A stretch of DNA of 64,000 bases from Euryodendron excelsum (lineage: Eukaryota; Streptophyta; Magnoliopsida; Ericales; Pentaphylacaceae). Both the position numbers and the translations under genes were made by a program. The stretch spans positions 14,914,501 to 14,978,500 of the forward strand of contig CM065392.1 of NCBI GenBank assembly GCA_033060915.1. Reading direction: 5' to 3'. Below, one piece after another: positions 12,780-24,216 of the stretch; the stretch's first letter is position 1; each line of letters opens with the position of its first letter. The notes beneath the pieces are model-generated. The model saw nothing but the letters and a program-made list of their open reading frames with translations, was not told the DNA's origin and ran no database searches.

Positions 12780-14720
12780 TTCAAAAATCATTTTCAAACT
12801 CGTTTTGAAAGCTTGCATTAAACTTGTTTTCAAAATTGCATCAAAATCTCATTTTTCAAAATCACAATCCTGGGGTGACTCTAGCCTTTCCATGGCTAGA
12901 GTTGCTTTAGGGAAGTGTTACATTTAAAGAGACCAATATGGTCCATATTTTCAACTCCTTGTTTCAAAACCACTTTCTTAAAGTGGTTCTAACCTTCTTG
13001 TGGTTAGGATCGCTTTAGAAAAGTGAGACGTTTTTATAATCTCAAAAAACTCTCCTTTCAAAAGTCCCTTTTTCTAAAACCCTCTTTTTCAACATGCATT
13101 TCAAAAGCTCTTTTGTCCAAAATTGTTTTCTAAAAAGTCCCTTCAAAAATCTATTTTCCAAAACTTCTCTTTTCAAACTCCTTTCCAAAATACTCTCCTC
13201 AAAATTTGCTTTCCTAAAAACTATTTCCTAAAAGCTTCTTCCAAAATTTTGTTTTCAAAACTCTCTCAAAGTTTTACTTTCCAAAAACTTCCTTCCTACA
13301 ACTCTTTCCAAAAATCTCTTTCTAAAAACTCCTCTCTAGGATTTCCTTTCAAAAATCCCTTTTTCCAAAAACTCACTTTCCAAAATTCCTTTTCTGAGAG
13401 CCCAAGTCAAACCTTAGAGCCAACGTTTAGGAAACCCTAATTTTCCTTCCCAAAAATACGATTTCCAATCCCTTATTTTGGCCTCAAAACCTAGGTTTCT
13501 AAAACCTCTTGTTTTCTACATCAAAACTATACATATTTCTAAAACCTATTTTTCTACGTCAAAACTATAGTCTTCTAAATCTAGGGTTTCTCAAAATTTC
13601 CCTTTCCAATCCTTGTCAAATCCAATCTTCCCGTTTAGAAAACTAGATCTAGTCCTCCGTTTTTGGAAATAAAATCAAACCTTCTCTTTTAGAAACAAAA
13701 TCTAATCCCTTGTTTTAGGAAATAGGAATCTTAACTCTTCCTAGTCAAAATCTTTCCTAATTCAAATCCTTCCTAATCTTCTACTTTCCTAAATCTTAAG
13801 TTTCCAAAACTTGAAAATAAAAATCTTTCCTAAATTTTAAAACTCAAAATCTAAATCTTTCCTAATTCAACTCTCTCTTAATTTCCTACTTTTCTAAACC
13901 ATAAGTTTTCTAAAACTTTCAAATCTGTCCTTAAACATTAAGCTTCCACATTTTTCCTAATTCTACCCCCTTTCAAATCTTAACTTTCCAAATCTAAGTT
14001 TTCAAATCTCTCCTAAACTTAAACCTTTCCTAATTTCAAGATTTTCTAAAATTCAAATTCTAAAACTTTCTACATCTTAAATTTTCTAAATTTCAAATCT
14101 TTCTAAATTCCAAAGCTTTCTGAATTCAAAACTTTCTTAAGTTTAGACTTTCTAAATCCCAAACCTTCTAATTTTTAAACCTTTCTTATTTTAAAATTTT
14201 CCAATTCAAATCTTCCTTAAATCTTAAACTTTCTTAATTTCAAAACTTTCCTAAGTTGAAACTTTCTTAATTCAAAACTTTCCTATTTCAAAACCTTTCT
14301 TAATTCAAAACTTTCCTTTCCTAAGTTGAAACTTTTTAAATTCAAAACTTTCTTAAAACGAAATGTTTCCTATTTTAAAACTTTCTTAATCCAACACTTT
14401 CCTAATTTGAAAACTTTCCCAATTAGAAATCTTTCCTAAAATGACATTTTCCTAATTCGAACTTTTCCTAATTCAAAACTTTCCTAAATTGACACTTTTC
14501 TATTTTGAAACTTTCTTAATTCGAACCTTTCCTAAGTCCAATCTTTCCAAATCTTCCAAGTCCAACATTCGAGTCAATTCTTTTCGAAAATCTTTCCAAG
14601 TCAAGTCCAATCCTTATTTTCTAAGTTTCTAAGTCTAGGTTTCTTAAAAACCAAGTCTTTCAAATCCCAATCTTTTCAAATCTTCCAATCAAAGTCCAAA
14701 TTTCCTACCTTTCCAATTTC
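12780..14720 (+). repeat. Pyrimidine-rich degenerate repeat tract of the LTR
   Basis: About 2 kb of loosely repeated CTTTCCTAA/TTCAAAAC words of roughly 12-20 bp, with almost no purine runs on this strand. The long apparent ORFs here (for example 13123-13440) are only this composition read as Phe/Ser/Lys/Gln-rich protein. No gene. Confidence 0.8.
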
Positions 14721-15433
14721 AATTCAAATTCCAACTCCAACTCTTTTCCAAGTTAACTCTTCTATTTTCAATCGGACTCTTATCCGAACTACGACTGATC
14801 TGATTCCACCAAAAAGATACGTAGGCAACTCTCATGGGTGCGATCACAACATTTTTCAAGTTTCTATTTCTACAGAATTTTTCCAACTTTCCAATCTATT
14901 TTCAAACTGCCAATTCCAAATTTCTCTTTCCAAATCTCTATTTTCAATTTCCAAAAGCTTCTTTCCAAATTCAAACTTCTATCTCTTTCTTTTCAAATCA
15001 AATCAATTTCTTTCCCAATCTATTTTTCAATTCTCTTTTCTTGTACTTGCATATCATGCATCATGTTAAATTTCCTTTTAAACATTCTTTTTCAAAGTGG
15101 ATAGGATTGAGCATTAGTTAGTTGAAGACTCTCATAGGTGAATCTAGGGCAAATAGACATATAGATACCCCAAGGGCAGGGTAGGGTGATGGCTTAGGGC
15201 GTCTTCCCTACACGTAACCAACCTCCGAACCTAGATCACTGTTTTCGAAAGACCAAAAACGGAGTTATTTTTCAAAAAGGGTTTAAATGTTTTCCAAAGG
15301 TTGCTAAACGATTTGTTTTCTTAAAAACCCTCTCTTGAGGTAGTATTTTCAAAATCGTTTTCCAAAGCCCTAAGTGTAGTTTTCAGATTATGCTTAGTCG
15401 TTAGGGGACCTAACTCACCTTAATCAAGTTAGG

Positions 15434-15443
15434 TGGCGACTCT
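15434..15443 (+). other. Primer-binding-site-like decamer inside the LTR
   Basis: TGGCGACTCT matches the first ten bases of the true primer-binding site except for the last base. It lies about 150 bp before the LTR end. The 3' LTR has an exact TGGCGACTCC at 32351-32360. Confidence 0.6.
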
Positions 15444-15592
15444 AAACTTTTTCCAAAAGCCCTTTATTCAAATCTATTTTCAATTCAAATATAGTTGCAC
15501 TCATACTTCTAGGAGGGTGAGTTATAGAGAGTACAGTATTTTTTTCACTTGTGTGTGTATTCCTCGAGTGCGAAAAATCTGGGCGCGACCGC

Positions 15593-15610
15593 TAGTGACT
15601 TCGCTGGGGA
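15593..15610 (+). other. R1 primer-binding site (decayed)
   Basis: TAGTGACTTCGCTGGGGA lies two bases (GC) after the LTR. It differs from the R2 site TGGCGACTCCACTGGGGA at four positions, all transitions. It is complementary to the 3' end of a plant tRNA-Arg, judged from memory of that tRNA. Confidence 0.75.
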
Positions 15611-17575
15611 CACTTAGAGGGTTAGGCCGTAGTAATGTCTTTTTACCCTTCATCTATGTAGAGTCTTTAATTAACTTGTTCAATCCTATTCACTTTAAAT
15701 TTTCAAAATTGTTTTCAAAAAATATGCATTTATTCATATTATCTTGTATTAAGTTTGCTATCCACATACTAACTCTTGCATCTTTGTTTTGTTGGTACAC
15801 ATTTTGTTTAAATTTTATTAACTGCCATATATTGAATGTGATGAACAAGATGAAAGGGAGTTGTTAGGCTCTTTCCTCTGCTTTTAAAAATCACACACAC
15901 ATTGCATGTGCACCTGCATTCTGCATACTTGCATTTTACCCTAATATGTCCTTTCTAGTTAGAAAGGGGGAACGGTATATTGGTTGTGGGCAAGTTGCTG
16001 TGTCAGTTTCTTCGCCTACAGCCTCTTGATGGTTCCCTCGCTTGGATCACCAACTGATCATGGCACCACCTCAAGGAGTGGGCCTAGGTTTGAAGATTCG
16101 GGGATCGAGCCTTTTTAGGACGCATTAGCCAACCCTCAACCTCATACTCATCTAAACACTATGCATAGCCAAACCTCTGCCGGATTTAAGACACGCGCAC
16201 TGTTTTCCAAAACCATGGAGGAAAGGGCGACTGCTCTTACTTTCATTTATACCTGCTTATTCTTGTTGTTATAATGTCTGTTTTCTTACCATTATAATGA
16301 CTGTCTAACTACTCATGCGTGCACGTTTACCTTGCTATTGCATTCCTTCTCCTTATACCCTATGCATCCATCTTCATGCATTCCATATTCCATGTCAAGA
16401 CAAGAGTTCCAAGTAACTCAAGTCACTGTATCCTTATGCTTATGATCAACCCATAGATAGTGACACCAAGGTTACTCTCCCTTGTATTAAACATACCTAA
16501 ACCCTAAGGGTTCCCACATAACCCTAAGGACTCATAGCATGTATACCAATCCATTTTATAAAAGGGGCCTCAATCCCTCGGTGCTCATGGAGATAAGATT
16601 GCCAAGAAGACAAGGGGCAATCGGTTAACAAGGTCTCTCAGCGACCTCCTCGACATCAAATCCGACGAAGGCGAATCCGAAGACTCAAGAGTAGTTTAGG
16701 TTTTTTCTTTGTAAAACTAGATAGGTGGAAGTCCCAAGGAAAGTGCTCCCCTCCCCCTGTTGAAATGTATTTCAATTCTTTTGTATCTTAAACCCCAAAA
16801 TTCAATGTACTTCTTTACTTTTGCGAATGAATGCATGGATGGCTGAAGGTTCCCACTTAACGGTAAGGTATCTGTATATAGGGGCAAATCCTCTATCTCC
16901 AAAAGTAAGCCAATGCATCATGTATAGTCTCCCCTTTGAGTAGGGGCACCTCTAGAACATACATTGCATAAAAATTTTCAAATCAAGGCACTAACTTCTC
17001 TTTTGTTTTTGTCTTTTATCCTCCCCCCTCCTCATCTCCAAGTACTAAGAGAGCCGAAGATAGAAGCAAGACAAGAAGGGGGTTTCCTTAACCATCCATT
17101 TATTATTATCCTACTGTTCATACATTCACTTCTATTATGCTCATGCATTCATATCCATTATGAGACAAGAGTTCCAAGAAACTCAAGTCATTTCATTTTC
17201 ATACATTTAATCGACTGTAGAGAGAAAGCAGTAATCCGATCTCATGTTAATCGAACCTACCAAAACTCCTAAGGGTTCCTCAACCCTAAGGATTCATGGC
17301 TAGCATAGAATCATATCCCGAGAGAGGCACAAATCTCTCTCAATCCATAGAGGCGAGATTGCCCAAATAAGGAAACATCAACCGGCCCATGTCGAAGAGG
17401 TATTGTATTGCATAATAGGGGCAAAACCCCACCTCCTAAATGGACTTGTCATCATGCATAGATTCCCTCAAAGAAGGGACTTTCCATAGGACACGCATCG
17501 CATAGAACTTCCAACTCCACATGCTGACTACATTTTGTTTTTCTTTTCTTTTTTTCAGGTTAAAGAGCACAACTG
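15611..17575 (+). mobile_element. R1 non-coding leader with an internal duplication
   Basis: Non-coding sequence between the primer-binding site and the former gag region, homologous to 58600-59970 of R2. One part is present twice in R1 and once in R2: about 16370-16980 and about 17135-17515 both carry GACAAGAGTTCCAAG.AACTCAAGTCA, CCCTAAGGGTTCC, a GAGAT/GCGAGATTGCC block and a GCATTGCATA-type end. The second copy is shorter and diverged. It ends in a T-rich run with CAG (about 17540-17560) resembling a splice acceptor. Confidence 0.65.
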
Positions 17576-17581
17576 AACTCA

Positions 17582-18026
17582 TGAAGACCCTCTAGCATCA
17601 TGCCCAATTCAAACTCATGCAAGGATAAGCTCAACTATTGAAAGAGGCCAAACCTACATCAAGGAGCAAGAAGAACTAAACATCCATCAACAAGACATTA
17701 CCTCCACACCATGCCATGACAACCACCGTCCATGCAAAAGGAGGCTTCATCATTTGCAAAGTCCTATCAAACCCATGCATTGCTATAAAAGAATCTCTTA
17801 ACTGCCAAATGCATGCCAACCATCGCAAAAGATCCGTCAATTCGTCCTCCGCTGTTTGGTGATATACCCGGGGAATGAAATACCAAAGTAGTTGACACAG
17901 TTTCAAAACCTTGTTAGGGGTTCCCACCAAGAGGTCCACTAGAAAAGGGGGGTTTTCATAAAATTCTTTTATTTTCTGTTTGCCTTTCTGATTTTCGCAT
18001 ATCTTCTTTAAATAAACACTGCATGC
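17582..18026 (+). pseudogene. Possible degraded coding stretch in the gag position of R1
   Basis: From an ATG at 17582 one frame runs about 150 codons (ATG AAG ACC CTC TAG CAT CAT GCC...). The interruptions are mainly TAG/TAA/TGA that could derive from CAG/CAA/TGG. It occupies the place where R2 has its gag-like frame but shows no clear similarity to it and no domain I recognise. It may be chance. Confidence 0.25.
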
Positions 18027-18029
18027 CAT

Positions 18030-18680
18030 GTAATTATATTTTTAAATGAAAATAGGTAGTTTCCAGTTTATCTCATTTATCTCATTCTGTTGTGGACGAT
18101 TGTTGCGTTTAGGGATTCTTTTTCATTTGGTAAATGACTCGACTTAAAGGATGGGATAACATGGGTAACCCATTTAAAAAGGGGTCAAAACCTTTGAGAG
18201 ACAAAGAGAGAGTGAGAGATAGGAAGGAAATAGCCTCATAAAAAAGGTATAAAGTTCATTGAAGAGGCGATACTTGCATGATATCCTGGCTAAGCGATGG
18301 GCAGTCGAGTACTCAAAATGATGGGGAGCCATTGTTCTATTTATCCCAAATAAACACTATCCTTTGCTTAGCCCACTAGAGCCGTCAGTGATCTTTTTTC
18401 AAATATCCCCAAACCTATATAACCATCCCCCACATTGGGGTAAGCACAGAGTAGTTGATCCGGCAGAAACACATCATTTTTTAAGAACATCGTCTAAATT
18501 TTGTATAAAGGCTTTATGGGATAAGTAATTTAATTTGAAGTGATGGAAGGCCCTCATTTCTTCCACCATACACAAATAAATCCCTTTGTAAAGCTCACTT
18601 GAGCCGGTTACTTTTCTCAAGAAAACCGACCAAACGATCACCGCCCATATTGGGTTAAGGCAAAAGTCATAAGTAAGAAT
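18030..18680 (+). mobile_element. R1 internal spacer shared with R2 and R3
   Basis: No supported gene. Blocks match the reverse complement of R2 at about 56500-57060 and of R3 at about 35320-35860, for example CTTGCA.GA....GGCTAAGCGATG and the CAATATGGGTTAAG/CACATTGGGGTAAG segments. Confidence 0.6.
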
Positions 18681-18682
18681 CA

Positions 18683-18840
18683 ATGAGCAATGATGAAAAG
18701 GGTAATTTCCAATAAGATATAATGAGTAATGATGAAAAGGGTGATTTCCAAGAAGATATAATGAGCAATGATGAAAAAGGTGATTTCCAAGAAAATATAA
18801 TGAGCAACGATGAAACTAGTGATCTTCAAGAAGTTATGGC
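18683..18840 (+). repeat. 39-bp tandem repeat, four copies
   Basis: Units begin ATGAGCAATGATGAAAA at 18683, 18722, 18761 and 18800. The last is diverged. The unit is 13 codons and three copies are open, giving MSNDEKGDFQEDI-like peptides. The first unit carries a TAA. I saw no counterpart in R2 or R3. Confidence 0.85.
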
Positions 18841-18919
18841 GTCAAAGGCGTCTCTAGTAAAAAAGATATTATATTCGTGGGGATCTTCAAAAGAAGATAG
18901 TGTCATCCCAAAATATAAA

Positions 18920-20237
18920 TAAAAAAGTTGGCATCTCCAAAAGTCAACTTAGCAACAAATTTCTTAATGAAAAAAGTATCTTAAATTAGAAGGCAGAAAG
19001 CGATCTAGAAGAATAACAAGAGTATGAAGGAAAGAAGAAAGCAGTGAATGGAAGTTAAGTTGCCAAAGATGATCATTAGTCTTTTAAAACCCCACAGGTG
19101 ATAATGTTTGAGCCTTTCTACCCTTTTCATTCATAATCCCCTTAACCTAGCCTACGTTACAGTCCAAATTAAAGTCCTCTCTGATCAAAGAAAATTGCTT
19201 AGTGCAAATAAGCCTAAACAATACCAAGACAACTAAGATGAGAAAGGAGAACTGGAAGGGAATGCAAGGGGCAATCTCATGCTCCGAGGTGTGCTCAGAT
19301 GGTTTTGGTTTAAACAACCCACTAAAAAAAGATCTCTGAGCCTAATTATCTATTCGTTTCTTACAACCCCTAAACCCAACCTACATTACGGTCCTAAAAG
19401 AAGTCTTCTCGGATTGAGGGCTTAGCTGTTTATCACTCTGCAAAGGGCATGCGAGTTGTCGCTCGAGCCATTGTGGCATTTTGGAGATCTGAGAGAGGAA
19501 ACCAAGTGAGATTAGAAAAATCCCAAACAGTAACCCTGTAGAAAGTAGGGATAGAATAGTAAACCGAAAGTTCAAGATCCCTGGAGAATAGTGCAAATGC
19601 TATCACACTCCGATGAGAATGAGACAAAACTAAATGGGGCAGAATCCTGGAAAGGAAACAGAATCCTGAGAGTACGGGCCTTGGGGCGATCCTGGGACAT
19701 TCTTTGTAAACAGCTTATATACTTGCAGTACTAATGCATCCATGACATGTATAAACTGTACATCCACTAAATTCCTGTGTAGTTCATATCTACTCATGTA
19801 TTCATCAAAGGCATGGCATGCATTCAATTTCATTCTTGTATGTACATTCATCTAAAAGTAAAACATGCATTAAATTTCATTCTTGTAGAACCTGTGCATT
19901 CATAACAAATATATACATAAAAAAAAAAAGTAGGACATGCAAAATAAGTCAGACATCTAATTCCATGTGCATTTATAAAAAAATAAAAAAAGCATAATAT
20001 GCATAAATAAACTGTTTTGTACAAAAACTAACTCTATATCTTTCTCTTTCTCTCAAATTGGAAACATGGAACAAGGTAAAACACAAAAAGGAACTAAAGT
20101 CACCTCTTAGACATCCCCAGCACCGGCACCCACCTCAGAAAACTCAGATTTTCATGGTCGATAAGAAGTACAGAATAGGGAAATGGCCCACCCTCGACCT
20201 CGCTAATCAAAGGACTTCTGACTTGAGAAACTATGAA
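18920..20237 (+). mobile_element. R1 internal spacer without a gene
   Basis: Non-coding, AT-rich. Two diverged copies of a ~230-bp block (about 19130-19310 and 19360-19620) carry CCTA.GTTACAGTCC / CCTACATTACGGTCC. R2 (50820, 51012) and R3 (34760, 34963) carry the same doubled motif in reverse orientation. 20050-20237 probably contains the 3' untranslated part of the antisense gene. Confidence 0.5.
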
Positions 20238-21926
20238 TTAACAAATCTGGGCGCAAGGGGCAAAAATATATTGCTCCCCATCATCATCAGAGGAGGAATC
20301 GGTTAGGCAAGGATCACCTAGCTCACCAATCGTAAGAGGAGCACTCGAAGAAGTACCAGCTGCAGAAGAACCACGCCAGCCCCGCTCGTACTCCGCACAT
20401 CTGGCCAGAAGCATGTCCCTCTCTCGGGTAAGGGACTCCACAGTCTCCCACAAGGACTGACTATCCATCACATCATCCTCTAGGGAAGTGGAACTTCCTA
20501 GAACGCCTTGTGGCCGCCTACGTCCGCTCGCAGCACCCAAAGATGGGTCATCATGTGTCGATCTGGCTGCTGCTAGCTGTATTTCTAGCGAAGCTACCTC
20601 AGCGTCTCTCATCCTCAACTGGTCATGCAATATCCGTATCAGTCGGCGGTTCTCCCGCCTGTGACAATGCCCCTAAACAATCATAGCTGTCAAGAAGTCG
20701 GTATACCTTGCGGAAGGTAAAGGAGTCCCAATGAGAAGATCCCCAAGTCTACTGGGACCTAGCACGTAGCGTTGAAGTCAATAGTGATAGGCCTTAGTCG
20801 TAAGGGGTAGGACAGAGAATGGACTATCATCGTCAACGTGAGGAAACAAAGATCTCCATGTATCCATAACTCTCTCCACCAATGCTCCCGCAATCGACGC
20901 CTCAAAGACAAGAGTAAACTCAACTGTAGATGCCGAATAAGGGATATCCTGACTCCTACCAAGCTGTCGCAGAACCCGAATCCTGAAGAAAGGGGCAATG
21001 CCCCGCAAGCCTGCTAGGGGCACGAAGGCCCTCCTGGAAGGCCGAACTCTCAAGCAATACCTACCAACTAGTCTTGAATACCACATGACCGTGCCTGACC
21101 TTATGCTCTGGAGGTAGTCAGCCCAGGATGCAATGGTCCGCGAAAATCTCCCCTCATTTGCCATGATGCTCTGAGATCTCGCCAGTGAATGTATATGGTC
21201 AAGCTTGGGATACCATGTATGCTGGAATAAAGGAGTAACAAACAAGTGCCCAATCGCCCAGAGCTGGAAAAGAGTAACGCATCCCTGGAAACGAGCATCA
21301 ACGGTCTGCTGGAATCTTGTAAGACTCAAGAAGGTCTCCCCTACAATCATGGGAGCATAGGAATGCCTCTTATGAATTAGAGTCAGCAGTGCACATAGTC
21401 GACAGTCAACTAAATCATCTCCTCGTGGGAACACCAAGTAGTTCAGGAAAAGCAGGGCCAAAGCAACCATACGAGAAACAGCCTAATCCTGGGAAGTGTG
21501 CCAATCACCTGAATGGACTCGTATACCCATGGAAAACTTAAAGCGAGAAAAGAGGAACTCTGCTGGGACGTAAGGAAACTGGGGCAAAAAAGAAGATGAA
21601 AGAACTGCACGTCTAAGTCCGAGCTGGGATGAGACCACTGTAATACAGCCATCCGGAAAGAGAGGTCCCACAATGTCGGCAGAAACATCTTGAAAACCAA
21701 GAAGAAACCCATACTCGTGAGGGGTAGGGGTAAGCTCGCACTCCCCAAAGCGGAAAAGAGATAAGTCAGGCTGCTAGAAGGGAATCACTGCCTCCATGAG
21801 CCCGGGAGTAAGCCGCACTAATAGAAGTGAAGCCATCCGACCAAAGGACCAACGAAAGATATCTTGGTCATCCGAAGAGTAACTGTCGTGCCAAGCTCTT
21901 AGCCGACTCAAAATCGCGTCTGCCAT
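20238..21926 (-). pseudogene. Antisense gene of R1, DUF7745-like protein
   Basis: A single frame of 563 codons runs from an ATG (21926-21924), preceded by an acceptor TTTTCAG, to a stop at 20238. It has four in-frame stops (about 21774, 21480, 20775 and 20666) and no frameshift. Two stops fit TGG to TAG; R4 has Trp at both sites. Residues 1-50 start MADAILSRLRAWHDSY. Residues 52-76 hold RFGECELTPTPHEYGFLL, and residues ~160-175 hold NYLVFPRGDDLVDC. From ~433 there is a coiled-coil-like region (HDQLRMRDAEVASLEIQLAA), then an acidic DSSSDDDGEQ tail. The LTPT-EY, VFPR and VGETFLSL..FQGC pattern resembles the plant family DUF7745 as I remember it. It runs antisense to R1 and differs from the R2/R3 gene. 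Confidence 0.75.
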
Positions 21927-22757
21927 TCTGAAAAGGAAAGCCAAGGTAAGAGGTGTTAATGTACCACACATGCAGATACATAATAATATAATAAAGTAAA
22001 ACAAAATATAAAAACAAAAAAAAGATAAAAAATAATGAAAAGAGTTCAAATGATAAGTCAAAATAAATTTCATACACCTTTTGATTTTCTAACTTCAAAT
22101 CATATCTCAAGGGTTTTCTGTCTTTTTCCTTCAAAAAGATTTTATTTCTAAAACCTTTTCTAACTCTTTCCCAAATTTCTAAAAATTTCGGTAGAGTCTC
22201 ATTTAAAAATGGTCCCCACAACACCCATGACATCAACACAAAACACAAAATGTGCACTCCACAACATAACATCAGCACTGCTGCACACTTTTTAATTTTT
22301 TGAAATTTTCAAAACATATGTTTTATTTTTCAAAATAAATCAATGGTTTTCCAAGTGGTCTTAAAATTTCTCAAAATCATTTCAAATGTTTTCTAAAATA
22401 TTCTCAACTTTTTCAAAATTTTTAAAACTCTAAAAATTTCATCAATTTCTCAAGTTTTCTTAATTGTCCTAATTTTCTAAATATTTTTCCTATTTTTCAA
22501 AAAATCTAAAATTCACCAAGTTTTCAAAAAATCATGAAACTTCACACAATTGATAAACACATTTTTCTAAGGCACTTGCTATAAAAATCTAGCCAGAAAA
22601 CCTAATGCCTAAGCCTGTAGGAACAAACTCCCAATTCTTACAGAAAACCCTCTTCACATAATCACATAAAATCACTCAAATTCAATCAAACAAGCACCAA
22701 AATGCAAAAATAATATCACCATAATGTTCAAAACATATCAAAACATCAATATTTATT
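21927..22757 (-). other. Remnant leader intron of the R1 antisense gene
   Basis: This AT-rich stretch is homologous to the leader introns at 47457-48341 and 40146-41554. The donor and leader exon are missing because a deletion joins intron sequence (CAAACAAGCACCAAAATGC...) to mid-U3 LTR sequence near 22750-22760. Confidence 0.6.
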
Positions 22758-24208
22758 TCGGTCCAATTCCAAATCATACGCGTCTTTCCGAAGGCGGTAA
22801 GTCTCCTTTCCAATTCCAAATCAGGCGCGTCTTTTCGAAGACGATAAGTGCCCTTTTCAAATCCAATAGGCACGTCTTTTCGAAGATGGTAAGTCCCTTT
22901 TTCAATTTCAAATCAGGCACGTCTTTCTGAAGATGATAAGTCCCCTTTTCAATTCCAATTCCAATCCCTCTCTTGAGATAGTTGATTCCTCAAGACGGTA
23001 ATTCTAACCAATCCGGCACGTTTTTCTAAGAAAATATCTGCGGAACGGTAAGTCCCTTTAAACTTGTCAACCGGGATAAGGCCCCAAGTCCTCTAGATGG
23101 TAGAACAGTCCACCTTTGGCGCTTGCTAGCTCGCCAATACAAAAATGTCCGTTTAGGCACGCCTTCCAAGAAAGTTGATTTCTCAAGTGCTAAGTCCCTT
23201 TAGCAGCTTCCCGAGATCAGGCAGTCTCGGGAATGATCGCGAACCGTCAGAGTAGCTGAAATACTCGTAAACAGGTCAATATAGGGAATTGCCAACAAAC
23301 CCCTGTATCATGAGACCGCCGTTAGAGTGGCGGAAACACTCAAAACCCAAGTCAACACCGGTGCCTGTTAGCCCACTTCGATGAAAAATGACTAAACTGC
23401 CCCTAGAGCCATTTTTTGGCATGTTTCTCGAGGGCACACCTAAGTCCTTAGAATGATAAGTCCACCCTTCCTAGATCATCCCAGAGATGATTCGGTATGA
23501 TTAGGTGCCCTCCAGTCCGTTTTGGGTCAATTCTGAGACTTTTTGGTCAAGATGACCATTTCGTCCCTAGGCATCCGAATGCCTCGGGAACCACACCGGC
23601 CCTGGGTATCAAATTGGTAACTTTTTGAGAATGCCTCCTACAGTATTCTCAACCTTTCTTTACCTTTCCGGATCATTTTGAGTCAGTTCCGGCAAACCCA
23701 GTGCGAAATGACCGTTTTGCCCCTAGTGGGCCGGTCGCCTTTTCCGACCACACCAGCTCTAGGTATGAAACTGAAAACCTTTGGGAACATTCTAAATAAT
23801 GTTTCCATATCTCAAGTCTTTTTTCAAGACATTCTGGGTCCGTCCCAACAGCTTTCTAGCCCGATTGACCGTTTTACCCCTAATGGCTCGGTTAATCCTT
23901 CCGATACATCCTATCCTTATTTTTCTAGTCAAATACATCCGGGATAATGTTCTAAGTGTTCCTGCCTTTTTCTTGGGCTTTTGGGCCAATCCCGGTCTCT
24001 TAAATCATTCTCGGACTTTCCGGAGTCACTCCTAGTAAAGCCAGGCCAAAAATTGCATGATAGTCACTAGTATAGGCGCCCAAATCTTCCCAAGATACGT
24101 TGCTTGCTAACCTTAAAACTTTCCTATTTAGCTGGCGCCATTCCTAGTGGCGCCTAGAGGAAATTTGGCCTGGTGTCACTGCAACAGGCGCCAGGTCTAT
24201 CCCATCTC

Positions 24209-24216
24209 TATAAATA
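24209..24216 (+). promoter_or_regulatory. LTR TATA box (R1 3' LTR)
   Basis: TATAAATA in the same CTCTATAAATACAGAGCCTC context as the 5' LTR. The palindrome zone at 24131-24195 is shorter here and has lost one GGCGCC hairpin. Confidence 0.7.

Larger units (their letters stand above)
5716..15590 (+). repeat. R1 5' LTR (split by a solo LTR)
   Basis: It starts TGTAAGCACCCC and ends GGGCGCGACC, where the last base of the usual CA has changed. Without the insert at 6133-10858 and its duplication it is about 5.1 kb. Order: short ~46-bp subrepeats (5905-6110), U3 blocks with conserved GGGGCAAAAC/GTTTTGCCCC segments, GGCGCC palindromes (12034-12125), TATA box 12139, telo-boxes, a pyrimidine-rich tract (about 12780-14720), and a conserved 3' end with TTAGGTGGCGACTC. 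No gene. Confidence 0.88.

Noticed and set aside
13123..13440. Phe/Ser/Lys-rich ORFs in the LTRs (also 4677-5057, 14834-15121, 30024-30299, 31751-32038, 42607-42970, 51546-51953)
   Set aside because: Composition artefacts of T-rich sequence: the pyrimidine-rich tract and neighbouring LTR sequence, or (4677-5057) the R3 leader intron. They overlap in several frames and do not keep the same frame between LTR copies.
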